In this document: positions 50,873-64,000 of the stretch, piece after piece
How positions within the stretch are numbered: position 1 is the stretch's first letter
Layout: each line of letters starts with the position of its first letter
Source: Tillus elongatus
Lineage: Eukaryota > Arthropoda > Insecta > Coleoptera > Cleridae
Reading direction: 5' to 3'
NCBI GenBank assembly: GCA_964006375.1
Contig: OZ023267.1
Coordinates: forward strand, 37,025,766-37,089,765
Length of the DNA stretch: 64,000 nucleotides
Made by a program: the position numbers and the translations under genes
The notes under the pieces: model-generated
What the model was told of the DNA's origin: nothing
Database searches by the model: none
Seen by the model: the letters and a program-made list of their open reading frames with translations, nothing else

Positions 50873-53690
50873 TTTATGTAGCCTAAATTCTAACCTGAAC
50901 TCCGTCCACCATGTCCTCCAGGCTAACAGGCCCCAACTCATCTTCCTCACCGAAACCCAAATCAGTACCAAAACAGCCACTAATCACCTTAATTTCCCGG
51001 GGTATTAGCTCCTTACTTCCTTTAGATTGCATGGAGGCGTGTGCGCATACGTCCGTAGCAATCTACCCTGCACCAGACTCCCCAATTTAGAAGCTGAAAG
51101 AAAAGACATACTATGGATAAAACTCTCTCTCAGTGCTGCAACTAAATTCATCTGTCGCATTTACCGGTCACCTTCTGACAACAACTTTGTCCAGTTCTTT
51201 GACTACCTTTCTGAAAAAAACGACTATCTGATATCTGAATATGCTTCCTCCGAGGTCACTATTCTTGGTGACCTCAATGTCCATAATAAGGAATGGCTAG
51301 GATCTTCAAAAACCGATCCACAAGGGAGAGCAGCGGAGGCCTTTGCAGTCAGCAATTCTTTAGCCAATATGGTTCAGCAACCTACTTACTTTCCTCGTAT
51401 CCCAACACACAGCTCAAATCCCTTGGATCTCCTTCTTACTACAAAATCTGAATGCTATAAGATATCAGTCACCGCGGCCACACAGTCATCACACCCACGT
51501 ATCGTTTGGCACTACAACTCCGCAAACTGGGACGAAATGCGGAATTACTTTTCCTCATTTCCATGATATCTCACAAAACGTCACCGAAATTATCCAAGCT
51601 GGCATGGAATTGTTTATTCCACGTACACAGAAAACCTCTTCAGCCACTCAAAAGCCCTGGTTCTCTAAATCCTGTGACAAGGCCAAACTTGAAAAGATCA
51701 AAGCTCACAAAACGCTTCTACACAATCCCAGTCAAGAAAATCGTCAAGCATTTAACGACGCAAGAGACCGCTATGTCCGCATTCTTTCTGAGGCAAAAAA
51801 CTCGTGTAATAACCATATCAAAAACAAAGTCCTCTTAAGCTCCAACGGCGGCAAACCTTTCAGGACTCTTACTAAATCTATTGGGAATAATTTCTGCAAA
51901 AGCACGTTCCCACCTCTTGTCTCAGGGGATGAAATTGTTTCTACCGCCCTGGGCAAGCCTGAACTTTTTGCTTCGTTGTTCGCCGGCAATTCTATACTCA
52001 ACACACCTCCAAATGTTCAACCACCAACAGTCCCCAATGTCGCGCATAAAATGACAGATATCATTTTCAAAACTAAAAAGGTACGAAAGATGCTCTCTTA
52101 TCTTAATACCAGGAAAGCCTCTGGCCTTGACGAGATCCCAGCAATTGTTCTCAAAAAATGCGCACCAGAACTTGCTCCTGTCCTGACTCGCCTGTTTCAG
52201 ATATCTTACAATAAAGGCATATTCCCTAGTAACTGGAAAACTGCTCGAGTACAACCCATCCCCAAGAAAGGATCCAAAGCGCTTCCTAGCAACTACAGAC
52301 CTATTTGTCTCCTTTCAGGCGTCTCTAAAGTGATGGAAAAGTATATAAACACCGAATTACTAACATTTCTTGAAAAACACAGTCTAATCCACGACAGGCA
52401 GTATGGATTCCGTCAGCGCAGATCGACTGCCGACCTCCTTTCCTTTGTCACTCATTCTTGGAACAAGTCTTTGGAACTACACGGTGAATCCCAGATTGTT
52501 GCTCTAGACATATCCAAAGCATTCGACCAGGTCTGGCACGCAGCGCTGCTTAATAAACTTCCGGCCTATGGCCTACCACCAAAACTTTGTACCTGGACAG
52601 CAAATTTCCTCTCCAACAGGAGCATTTCTGTTGTTGTGGATGGTCATTCCTCTAAACTGTTTCCAATTAATGCAGGAGTTCCTCAAGGTTCAGCTTTAGC
52701 CCCTACTTTGTTTCTTCTCCACATCAATGACCTCCTCTCTAGCACATCCAACCCAGTTCACAGTTACGCGGACGACAGCACCCTCCACTCAAATATACAA
52801 TATTCTAAGCCTGTCTCTTTGGCCCAACTAGATGAGGATCGCAGACACATGGAGAGTTCTGTCTCCGTGGATCTCCAAAAAATATTAGACTGGGGAGGTA
52901 TAAATCTTGTACAATTCAACCCCACCAAATCTCTGTCTTGCTTTCTTTCTCATAAAAGATACACCAGCCCTAGAACCATCACAATGAAAAACCAAGTTAT
53001 TCAAAGTAATGAGTCATTTTCACTTGTTGGCATTTCTGTGGATCGAAATCTCAATTGGCACCAACATGTCACATCAATTGCAGAAGTGGCTGCTAAGAAA
53101 TTAGGTTTCCTTTTCCGGGCTCGCACATACTTTTCACCAGCTAATCTCTATACCTTATATACTTCACAAATAAGGCCAAACCTCGAATACTGCTCCCACA
53201 TCTGGGGTGTCGCAGTCGCTTCTACACTCGCTATCCTGGACTCCATTCCGAAGAGAGCTATACGTCTCATTGGTGACCCTACCCTCACCCAAAGGCTGCC
53301 ATCCCTTGCCCATCGAGGTGCCGTTGGTGACCTTTCTCTCTTCTATAGATATATGCACGGGCAGAGCTCAGAGGAGCTTTCTTCCATAGTTCCTCCACCT
53401 GTTGCCCCCAACAGATCTACCAGGGGAACAGAGCGAATGCACCATTTTACTGTCCAGGTCACCAGACATAGAACATCTTGTTATGCCCGCTCTTTTGTCC
53501 CGAGGACTTACAAGTTGTGGAATTTCTTGCCGGCGTATGTTTTTCCTTCTCCTCCGAACCTCCAAACCTTCAAGTCCAGAATTAACAAGTTGCCTCTTTC
53601 CTCCTTATCAACACCCACGGTACGATAGTATTTAGGCTGTAAGCCCTCATGGTGTGTTGTTGAAATAAAAAAAATAAAAAAAAGTTTTTA
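50873..53690 (+). mobile_element. CR1/jockey-like non-LTR retrotransposon (nested)
   Basis: The homologous region with the copy at 56.6-59.5 kb starts at TATG(T/G)...GCCTAAATTC (about 50873) and ends after GCTGTAAGCCCTCATGGTG with an A-rich tail (AAATAAAAAAAATAAAAAAA). Inserted inside the hAT element. The flanks AGTTTTA on the left and AGTTTTTA on the right may be a target duplication. Confidence 0.82.
50880..53628 (+). pseudogene. CR1/jockey-like ORF2: endonuclease and RT, broken
   Basis: Endonuclease from NLNSVHHVLQANRPQLIFLT with a stop near 51005 (before FRLHGGVCAYVRS), then TILGDLNVHNKEWLG; about 60 bases are deleted near 51478 so GRSDHGMV is gone, and a further deletion with frameshift occurs at about 51560. 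From 51604 the frame is open for 674 codons: SGLDEIPAIVLKK, PIPKKGSKALPSNYRPICLL, IVALDISKAFDQVW, GVPQGSALAPTLF, SYADDSTLHS, LVGISVDRNLNWHQHV, LEYCSHIWG. No RNase H follows, as usual for CR1 and jockey relatives. The endonuclease is lost, the RT part is intact. Confidence 0.85.
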
Positions 53691-53771
53691 CCTACCTATA
53701 ACAGTATCGCTAATCTTTTGTGTGTCTGTCCATTTTACTTTAAAACCGTGCGGCATATAATTTATTTTAAA

Positions 53772-53927
53772 ATGAATTCATCAGTGTCCTTTATTTTAGA
53801 AAATAGACCTTTAAATTATGAGAATAAAATATCCATAAACTATAAACAGACCACGGTGTTGGATATCAAAGAATCGACTGCAGGAAGAGTGAGGCAATTT
53901 AATAGATATTTTAATATAAGTAAATAA
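53772..53927 (+). pseudogene. hAT (ZMYM1-like) transposase N-terminal remnant
   Basis: A 51-residue frame: MNSSVSFILENRPLNYENKI then TTVLDIKESTAGRVRQFNRY. The layout resembles the N-terminal leader of ZMYM/TTF-type hAT transposases, from memory of that family. It stops at a TAA about 105 bases before the right terminal repeat. Support is partial. Confidence 0.5.
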
Positions 53928-54042
53928 AATTTATCAAAAAAGTGAATGACCTTGAACTTGGCTGCGTACGGATTTTCCACAACTTGTCTTTTAGAGTTGT
54001 GCCCTCCAATTTTTTATATCACAAGCCGCCACTGGAAATACC

Positions 54043-55059
54043 ATATGACTTCCACCTTATAAAGTTAGTAAAATACATTTATCCTGTCTAGGTGAAAATG
54101 CCAAAATTTTGTGGTAATCACGGCAAATTAATCTTTAAATTAATTTAGAAAGGGCAATGATTTTTGGGAACAGTGCACTTAACCGCAACTACATATTAAC
54201 GTAATTATAATAAAATATGACCTAAAACACTTGTACATACTTTAATAAAGTAAAACAATGTGGTATATTTCGTTTTTAATATCCTTTCAATGATAAACGC
54301 AATTAAAATGTTTTGATCTGCAACAAAAACGTATATTTTCGCACCTGTTGTTTCGTTGATATATTTCATGCAGATTGGCGCTGTTGTCAGGTCGGCAGAA
54401 GTGTGTGTAAAAAGCATTTTAGATCTTTTATTTCATTACAGGGGCAAAACACTCTTGGAATTAGATATTCAATGTGGCAACGCTGCTGAAAATTGACAGT
54501 TCGAAACCTGAACATGGTGCATTTCTTTTAACTTCATTTCTCAATTATTCGGTTATTTATGGTTTTTCCGTAAAAATTTTTCACGATTATTAATCTAACT
54601 TACATACCTACTCTTCCTTGTGGTGTGCGCCGTTTTGCTACATTCCGGTTGCGGCTTAGTGCACCGTTCCCTGATTTGTATAGTGTATCTGATTTTTTTG
54701 TGTATTACTTTAATTGTACATCGTGCTGTACAACAAAACTTAAGTTTGTGCTTGTACCAATACACAATTTTGATAAACTTTAATCTCAAAACGTTCAGCT
54801 GCCAAATTATGTCATGAACTGTCATTCAAAATGTTGATCCCAACTGGAGCTTCTCCGTGGTCTTGTTTTATCACCACCAAGGCTATGAGAGCCATGGATA
54901 GTTTATTTGTTTTAATATTACGCCAAATGTAGTAACATTTGCCAAAAGTAAAATACAATGAAGTGATTAAAAACACAATTTCCAAAGTAAAAATCAACTT
55001 TTTTGAAGATATCACAATACCTACTGACTTCAGGTCAACAAAAAAAAGGTGTAATTTTG
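54043..55059. other. Intronic DNA, nothing recognised
   Basis: About 1 kb of thymidylate synthase intron with no gene or known element. Short ORFs are not supported. Confidence 0.45.
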
Positions 55060-55520
55060 CATCTGAGCTCACAGACAGCTTTCTGAATTTTTTTAGAAAC
55101 ATGCTTAGAACCTTCACTGGATGCAAAAACCACCAAAAAAAATCTTGGAAATAACCCCTAAGAAAGTTCGGGACCAGGAGTGAATAGGGGTACTGGGCGG
55201 GGAAGAGAATAAAAAGAAAAAATAAACAGAAAATATAAAAAAAGACAGCTTAGCCTCACCTATATATGCTGCCTTTTTCACTTTTTGCAGCTATACCTCC
55301 TTTAAACCCTGTTTACCCTGCATAGCACCCCTACTTGCCATGGGTCCTTTAAGTTTCTTGGGGGTTGAAATCACAACAATTGTCTTATGGCTTACGCATT
55401 CAGGGGTGTTTAGTTTGTTGCTGAAAAAAAGGCAGACACCTCCCCTTCCCGTTTCTCCCAGAAATGCCTCTGTCATGCCCAGGCAGCAAGGTAGGGGAAG
55501 GGAAAACCACCTTACAATAT
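55060..55520 (+). repeat. Intronic repeat pair, copy 1
   Basis: Shares a series of segments with 59620-59990 in the same orientation: TTTAGAAACATGCTTAGAAC / CAGAAACGTGCCTAGAACCC, TGGATGCAAAAACCAC, CTGGGCGGGGAAG, CCTTTAAACCCTGTTTACCC, CAGCACCCCTA-type, TTAAGTTTCTTGGGGG. Diverged; unit identity unknown. Confidence 0.7.
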
Positions 55521-55612
55521 AAGTACTGTAGTTTTTACTCAGAATAAAAAACTGCTAGGGGAAGGGAGAACATGTCATAGCAAATATTGTCAAACAATCA
55601 AAATTTAAAAAA

Positions 55613-56150
55613 GTTCGGGACGCAGCAACTGCGTTATGGTAGTGAATATTTATTAAACGGGTCAAATTTGAATAACTTAATTTTCTATAAAGTTAGACAG
55701 TTGAATTTTGGTATGTAGTAAGGTAGTTCCCAAGGCAACAAAGTCACTAAATTTCATTAAAATAACTTTGTTATTTTCGGAGAAAAATTTTTTTTTCGAA
55801 AGAAAACTCAAAATTTTTACAACTCAGTTTTCTATAAGCTTAGAAAGTTGAATTTGGGTATGTAGTAAGGCCTTCCATAAGGCAACATATCCATCAAAAT
55901 TCATTAAAATAGCTTGGTAATTTTCGGAGAAAATATTTTTTTTCGAAAGAAACCTCAAAATATTCCCAGAAAACCTTGTCCGATTTTTCCTGGCTAAGGA
56001 ACTCATCCAAGCCATTAATAAAAGAAAGGCACTTGCTGAGTTTCATCAAAATCACTAGGGGTCCTAGTTCGCACATTTGAAAAAAAAATTGCAAAGTCTC
56101 ACCATTGATACCTCTCTATTAGTGAATTTTTTTTAAATAAAAATTCACTA
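55613..56150 (+). repeat. HTA-family repeat lacking the (TA)n core
   Basis: Terminus GTTCGGGACGCAGCAACTGCG, two TTTCGGAGAAAA modules, CCTGGCTAAGGAACTCATCC, then ATCAAAATCA joined directly to CTAGGGGTCCTAGTTCGCAC, so the TA core and adjacent bases are absent. Ends in the hairpin TTAGTGAATTTTTT / AAAAATTCACTAA at 56118-56150. About 540 bases; useful as the core-less comparison copy. Confidence 0.82.
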
Positions 56151-56593
56151 AAAATAAGGGTCAATTTTCATACTATTGCCAAGATTACATGCAATTACAA
56201 AGGTAGGGGAAGGGACAACCAGGCCATAATGCACCACAGCAGAAATTTACACTTACCTTTCGTTCGTCCTCTGAAGCAAATCAGCTATGTCCAGCCCATG
56301 GCTGCACACCCCCTCACATTTTGCCTATTACCAAAACAAAGTAGAAAACAAATAATGTCACAAATCATGAATCTGTAACACATACATGCTTAAACGACTG
56401 CAACACTGGGTAGAAGGGTCATTATGAGAAAACAAGATAAACAATGTAAAATGTCAACAAAAAAAAAAGGTCTCGGGACACGTAAATAATAAACAACCCA
56501 ATCACCACTGCTTTGCATACTAGAAGCAAACCAGGAATGCTAGCCACTAGCCCAGAGAACAAGAACTGCACAACCAATGAGAACACCCCACAT
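56151..56593. other. Intronic DNA
   Basis: Contains GTAGGGGAAGGGACAACCAG, a motif also at 55491 and 55556; otherwise nothing recognised. Confidence 0.45.
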
Positions 56594-59545
56594 GTTTTTT
56601 TTTTTTTTTTTTTTTTATGTCAACAACACACCACGAGGGCTTACAGCCTAAATACTATCGTACCGTGGGTGTTGACAAGGAGGAAAGAGGCAACTTGTTA
56701 ATTCTGGACTTGAAGGTTTGGAGGTTCGGAGGAAAAGGAAAAACATGTGCCGGCAAGGAATTCCACAACTTGGAAGTCCTCGGGACAAAAGAGCGGGCAT
56801 AACAAGATGTTCTATGTCTGGTGACCTGGACATTAAAAGGGTGCATTCGCTCTGTTCCCCTGGTAGATCTGCTGGGGGCAGCAGGTGGGGGAATTATGGA
56901 GGAAAGCTCCTCTGAGCAGTGCCCGTGCAGATATCTATAAAAGAGAGAGAGGTCACCAACGGCACGTCGGTGGGCAAGGGATGGAAGCCTTTGGGTGAGG
57001 GTAGGGTCACTGATGAGACGTATAGCTCTCTTTTGAATGGAGTCCAGGATAGCGAGTGTAGAAGCGGCTGCTGCACCCCAGATGTGGGAGCAGTATTCGA
57101 GGTTTGGCCTTATTTGTGAAGTGTATAAGGTATAGAGATTAGTTGGTGAAAAGTATTTGCGAGCCCGGAAGAGGAAACCCAATTTCTTAGCAGCCGCTTC
57201 TGCAATTGATGTAACATGTTGGTGCCAATTAAGATTTCGATCCACAGAAATGCCAACAAGAGAAAATGACTCATTACTTTGAATAACTTGGTTGTTCATT
57301 GTGATGGGTCTAGGGCTGCTGTATCTCTTGTGAGAAAGAAAGCAAGACTTAGTTTTGGTGGGGTTGAATTGTACAAGATTTCTACTTCCCCAGTCTAATA
57401 TTTTTTGGAGGTCTACGGAGACAGAACCCTCCATGAGTCTGCGATCCTCATCTAATTGGGCTAAAGAGACAGGCTTAGAATATTGTATGTTTGAGTGGAG
57501 GGTGCTGTCGTCCGCGTAACTGTGAACTGGGTTGGATGTGCTAGAGAGGAGGTCATTGATGTGGAGAAGAAACAAAGTAGGGGCTAAAGCTGAACCTTGA
57601 GGAACTCCTGCATTAATTGGATACAGTTTAGAGGAATGGCCATCCACAACAACAGATATGCTCCTGTTGGAGAGGAAATTTTCTGTCCAGGTACAAAGTT
57701 TTGGTGGTAGGCCATAGGCCGGAAGTTTATTAAGCAGCGCTGCGTGCCAGACCTGGTCGAATGCTTTGGATATGTCTAGAGCAACAATCTGGGATTCACC
57801 GTGTTGTTCCATAGACTTGTTCCAAGAATGGGTGACAAAGGAAAGGAGGTCGGCAGTCGATCTGCGCTGACGGAATCCATACTGCCTGTCGTGGATTAGA
57901 CTGTGTTTTTCAAGGAATTTTAGTAGTTCGGTGTTTATATACTTTTCCATCACTTTAGAGATGACTGAAAGGAGAGAAATAGGCCTGTAGTTGCTAGGAA
58001 GCGCTTTGGATCCTTTCTTGGGGATGGGTTGTACTCGAGCAGTTTTCCAGTTACTAGGGAATATGCCTTTATTGTAAGATATCTGAAACAGACGAGTCAG
58101 GACAGGAGCAAGTTCTGGTGCGCATTTTTTGAGAACAATTGCTGGGATCTCGTCAAGGCCAGAGGCTTTCCTGGTATTAAGAGAAGAGAGCATCTTTCGT
58201 ACCTTTTTAGTCTTGAAAATGATATCAGTCATTTTATGCGCGACGTTGGGGACTGTTGGTGGTTGAACATTTGGAGGTGGGTTGAGAGTAGAATTTCCGG
58301 CGAACAACGAAGCAAAAAGTTCAGCCTTGCCCAGGGCGGTAGAAACAATTTCATCACCGGAGACGAGAGGTGGGAACGTGCTCTTGCAGAAATTATTCCC
58401 AATAGACTTAGCAAGAGTCCAGAAGGGTTTGCCGCCGTTGGAGCTTGATAGGACTTTGTTTTTGATGTGGTTATTAAACGAGTTTTTTGCCTCAGAAAGA
58501 ATGCGGACATAGCGGTTTCTTGCGTCGTTGAATGCTTGACGATTTTCTTGACTGGGATTGTGTAGAAGCGTTTTGTGAGCTTTGACCTTTTCAAGTCTGG
58601 CCTTGTCACAGGATTTAGAGAACCAGGGCTTTTGAGTGGCTGAAGAGGTTTTCTGTGTACGTGGAATAAATAATTCCATGCCAGCTTGGATAATTTCGGT
58701 GACGTTTTCTGAGATATCAGAGGGGTCAGGATGAGAGAAGCAGACAGACGCCCATGGAAATGAGGAAAAGTAATCCCGCATTTCGTCCCAGTTTGCGGAG
58801 TTGTAGTGCCAAACGATACGTGGGTGTGATGACTGTGTGACCTCGGGTTGCATTGCACAGGAAGCAGTGACCATGCCGTGGTCTGAGCGACCAAGGGGGG
58901 CGGTGACTGATATCTTATAGCATTCAGGATTTGTAGTAAGAAGGAGATCCAAGGGATTTGAGCTGTGTGTTGGGATACGAGGAAAGTAAGTAGGTTGCTG
59001 AACCATATTGGCCAAAGAATTGCTGACTGCAAAGGCCTCCGCTGCTCTCCCTTGTGGATCGGTTTTTGAAGATCCTAGCCATTCCTTATTATGGACATTG
59101 AAGTCGCCAAGAATAGTGACCTCGGAGGAAGGATATTCAGAAATCAGATAGTCGGTTTTTTCAGAAAGGTAGTCAAAGAGCTGGACAAAGTTGTTGTCAG
59201 AAGGTGACCGGTAAATGCAACAGATGAATTTAGTTGCAGCCCTGAGAGAGAGTTTTATCCATAGTATGTCTTTTCTTCCAGCTTCTAAATTGGGAAGTCT
59301 GGTGCAGGGTAGATTGCTACGGACGTATGCGCACACGCCTCCATGCAATCTAAAGGCAGTAAGGAGCTCATACCCCGGGAAATTAAGGTGATTAGTGGCT
59401 GTTTTGGCACTGATTTGGGTTTCGGTGAGGAAGAGGAGTTGGGGCCTGTTAGCCTGGAGGAAATGGTGGACGGAGTTCAGGTTAGAATTTAGGCCACATA
59501 TATTCGAAAAGGATATGTTATGTACTAGGATTGGAATATTCCAGT
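56594..59545 (-). mobile_element. CR1/jockey-like non-LTR retrotransposon, ORF uninterrupted
   Basis: On -, from about 59545 to a long A tail (T run 56596-56617 on +). Same orientation as thymidylate synthase. Closely related to the nested copy at 50.9-53.7 kb and the fragment at 48.3 kb. 5'-truncated: an ORF1 is not present. Confidence 0.87.
56655..59535 (-). CDS. CR1/jockey-like ORF2 protein, endonuclease plus reverse transcriptase
   Basis: Open without stop from about 59535 to 56655 (about 960 codons); the first in-frame residues NIPILVHNISFSNICGLNSN have no ATG, so the natural start lies in the lost 5' end. Endonuclease: LTETQISAKTA, TILGDFNVHNKEWLG, GRSDHGMVTAS (Glu, Asp/Asn, Asp-His). 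RT: RKASGLDEIPAIVLKK, YRPISLLSVISKVMEK, IVALDISKAFDQVW, GVPQGSALAPTLF, YADDSTLHSN. C-terminal PNLEYCSHIWGAAAA and SLFYRYLHGHCSEEL. No RNase H. All catalytic motifs are present, so the ORF is recent or conserved; a promoter and ORF1 are lacking, so autonomous movement is unlikely. Confidence 0.85.
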
Positions 59546-59619
59546 GAATCCCATTGTTAAGTTAACATCAAATTTTAATGTTAAGGAGGGGAACATAAAA
59601 GAACCATACAGGGAAACGG

Positions 59620-60000
59620 TAAATTTGCAGTTTAACTCACGGACTATTTTTAAATTTTTCTCTTCAGAAACGTGCCTAGAACCCCACCTGGATGCACAAC
59701 CCACAAGAAAAATTTCTTGTTCTCACCCCCCAAGGAGGTGCTGGGCGGGGTAGGAAGTAAGGAGGAAATATGAGCGAAAAATGCGAAGAAAGCGGCTTGA
59801 AAGCTGTCTTTTTCACATCCTGACGCCATATCCCCCCTAAACCCTGCCTACCCTGCACATCACCCCTATTCACGCCAGGTCCCGTAACCTCCTTAGGGGG
59901 TATGAACAAGAAAATTTTCTCGTGGTTTATGCAACGGGGGTGGTTGTACACACGCGTGGGGAGAAGGAAACCCCTACAGCGAAGCACCCGGAAACACACC
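59620..60000 (+). repeat. Intronic repeat pair, copy 2
   Basis: Segments shared with 55060-55520 (AGAAACGTGCCTAGAAC, TGGATGCACAACCCAC, CTGGGCGGGGTAGG, CCCCTAAACCCTGCCTACCC, AACCTCCTTAGGGGG). Its left edge TTTGCAGTTTAACTCACGGAC (59626-59646) is inverted at 61034-61056 (GTCCGTGAGTTAAACTGCAAA), hinting at an element of about 1.4 kb with these ends. Confidence 0.65.
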
Positions 60001-60032
60001 CCAACCCCCCCCCCTCCTCCTCCGAGAAAAGG

Positions 60033-60412
60033 GCGACCCTTAAGTAGGCGGGTTCAGTCATTTCATGCATCGCGAGAGCGGCATTGCCGGATAGTGCTTA
60101 TTGCTGTAGGGGCCTGCCTGGCCTGACCTACAGGGCAGGTCAGGCCAGGTCGGTGATGCTTAAGCAGACGGATCCGGTCTATGCATCACGAGAGCGTCAT
60201 TTCATGCTGCATTGGGTCCTCCCTGGCCTGACGTTTCTGACCAACAGGGCTGCCTGACCTGACCCTCCTGACCTGCCCTGTAGGTCAGGTCAAAGTCAGG
60301 TCAGGGAGTCCTGTTCGTCAGAAACGTCAGGCCAGGGAGGACCCTAGAGCCATAAGCACAGTCCGGCAATGCTGCATGAAATGACGGGGCCCGTCTACTT
60401 AAGGATCGCCCT
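60033..60412. repeat. GC-rich nested inverted repeat
   Basis: Outer arms: CCTTAAGTAGGCGGG...TCATTTCATGCATCG...GCATTGCCGGA at the left and TCCGGCAATGCTGCATGAAATGA...GTCTACTTAAGG at the right. Nested inside are GGCCTGACGTTTCTGAC / GTCAGAAACGTCAGGCC and several CAGGTCAGG / CCTGACCTG pairs. Strongly foldable; no ORF; element class unknown. Confidence 0.85.
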
Positions 60413-62486
<2,074 letters not shown>

Positions 62487-62560
62487 TACACTCGCGAATT
62501 GCGAAATCGCTGCGAAACGTATACCTATTGGTTTATTTTAAATAATATCGGGTACTCTTT
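62487..62560. repeat. Half of a small foldback element
   Basis: ACACTCGCGAATTGCGAAAT, GAAACGTATACCTATTGG, TTTAAATAATATCG: the left half of the element seen whole at 63211-63352. Confidence 0.7.
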
Positions 62561-62829
62561 GAATATAGGGTGTCACACGGCGCAAGCCAGACATGAACAG
62601 AAACGTAAAAACCACATACAGTGTTGTCAGGTTGTAGTTTTTTCATTGAATAAGATCTAATCAATATTATATACTTTTTAGTATATTTTTGCCTGTATCA
62701 AATGTGGAGTAGATTGTGAAGAGAATACATCTAAAAATAGGTCCTACAGTAGTTAAAAATAATGTCACAAAACATAATATTGTTACATTTAAGTGTGGAT
62801 TTGGTAAATTTGCAGACAACCTCCCGAAT
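62561..62829. other. Non-coding DNA
   Basis: Nothing recognised. Confidence 0.4.
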
Positions 62830-63087
<258 letters not shown>

Positions 63088-63210
63088 TGCGAGTTTGAGT
63101 ATATTTAATTTTTTATTTAATTGGCTTTTAGATTATTTAGCTTTGTTAAAAGTTGTTTGATGTTCTAAAATTTAGGTCATTATAAGATTTTGATTTGTAT
63201 TTTTGTAGAC

Positions 63211-63352
63211 TTAAGCTAGGTTCATACACTCGCGAATTGCGAAAAGCGAAATCTCATCGAAACATATCCCTATTGGTGTATTTTAAATACTATCGAAAAA
63301 TAAACCAATAGGAATTAGTTTCGCAATTCGACAGTATATGAACTTACCTTTA
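63211..63352. mobile_element. 142-bp foldback MITE
   Basis: Left TTCATACACTCGCGAATTGC and right GCAATTCGACAGTATATGAA are imperfect inverses. Inner CCTATTGGTGTATTTTAAAT mirrors ATAAACCAATAGG. No ORF. Related partial copies: 62487-62560, and probably about 63590-63640 (CGTTTCGCGATTCAC...TATGAACG). Confidence 0.75.
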
Positions 63353-64000
63353 GATATATGTTGTCCATGACTTTTGTTTTATTGTATTTTTATCTAATCG
63401 TAACATGCCTTATCTACTTGATTTTGTAGCAAAAAGACCAATAAATATTATTATTTTTATCTCTATTGATTCATTTTATATAACATATAAGTACACTAAT
63501 AACTATACTTTGAGAAACCCAAATCACCACAACACTTATTTCAGAGACCTCGACTTATAAAAATTTGAATAACTCACTGGGGATAAGGACACGTTTCGCG
63601 ATTCACATTTTGCATTTATATGAACGTGGCTTAAAAGTCGGTAGCTAAAACGAAGAAGTTCTGACAGCTTGTTATTATCCGCCGGCAACTGAGGATGCGG
63701 CATCTGATATAATAACAATATAATGCAAATAACTAACAACATTTTAAAAGTGACAACACGTGCAACTTCAATTTCGTTAAATTCGTCGTTTTACATTTTT
63801 TGTTAATTTCCTAAGTTTATGAAAAATTTACTAAAAATTAGATTAAATAGTTGAAGGATGCACATGGTCTTAATTTAGGGTATTTTGAGAATAATCTGGA
63901 AGAGTGAAATAATATTACGTTGGTAATCAAATAGTGGGCGGTCACAAAACTATTATTGGCTAACCTGTTTATTTTATTTGTGGTTGTAACTTATTGACAA
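63353..64000. other. Non-coding DNA to the window end
   Basis: A 26-base match to the Penelope-like terminus (GAAACCCAAATCACCACAAC, inverse of 50070-50096) lies at about 63513-63535, and foldback-type sequence at 63590-63640. Otherwise nothing recognised. Confidence 0.5.

Larger units (their letters stand above)
50539..54034 (+). mobile_element. hAT-type element, interrupted by a CR1-like copy
   Basis: Inverted ends TAGTGGCGGCTGGTAA at 50539 and CACAAGCCGCCACTG at 54034 share AGTGGCGGCT. They are flanked by 8-bp near-identical sequences AAAATACC (50531-50538) and GAAATACC (54035-54042), the size of a hAT target duplication. Without the CR1-like insert it is only about 0.7 kb. It holds the start of a transposase-like ORF (53772-53927), so it is an internally deleted, non-autonomous copy. 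Confidence 0.75.

Noticed and set aside
58229..59032. 267-codon minus-strand ORF within the CR1-like element, and plus-strand ORFs at 58029-58512
   Set aside because: Out-of-frame shadows of the 897-codon endonuclease-RT frame.

Overview
The window looks like nuclear DNA from an insect: AT-rich, spliced genes, no bacterial-style operons, and most of the length taken up by transposable elements and (TA)n microsatellites. A beetle is my best guess from the mix of elements (DD41D mariners, CR1/jockey-like, LOA/I-like and Penelope-like retroelements), but the sequence does not prove the order.

Only three cellular genes are supported. (1) A leucine-rich-repeat type I membrane protein on + at 813-2021, with its whole coding region in one exon behind a 5'UTR splice acceptor. 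(2) A Tret1-like sugar/trehalose transporter of the major facilitator superfamily on - at 13620-14971, which is the last coding exon; the N-terminal exon was not found. (3) Thymidylate synthase on -, in two coding exons (61274-62077 and 50260-50469) separated by a 10.8-kb intron that has collected nested elements. The three are unrelated neighbours.

Layout. 1-2.2 kb: LRR gene. 2.2-8.2 kb: copies of a dispersed repeat here called the HTA family (hairpin / TA-core / AGTGCG terminus) and a mariner relic. 8.2-11.5 kb: DD41D mariner and an I-clade retroelement. 11.5-13.2 kb: two clean HTA copies. 13.4-15.4 kb: transporter. 15.4-25 kb: tRNA-derived SINE, HTA, two back-to-back TA-flanked elements (a foldback and a DD41D element with very long terminal repeats), Penelope-like, mariner and LOA-like fragments. 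25-32 kb: HTA block with a recent 1.8-kb tandem duplication and two short tandem arrays. 32-35 kb: two converging mariner transposase relics and a pair of inverted Penelope-like fragments that carry hammerhead-ribozyme-like cores. 35-47.5 kb: three copies of one LOA/I-type retrotransposon, two of them long and head to head, plus a 597-bp near-perfect foldback. 48-62 kb: CR1-like copies (one with an uninterrupted EN-RT ORF), a Penelope-like relic, and the thymidylate synthase gene with its intron. 62-64 kb: HTA and small foldback relics.

The most unusual features are the HTA family (hairpin ends, internal (TA)n tract, and local amplification into 135-bp and about 185-bp tandem arrays), the hammerhead-like motifs in Penelope-like termini, and repeated insertion of TA-targeting elements at the edges of (TA)n tracts. 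Reading was by eye; no identities, alignments or structure energies were computed.
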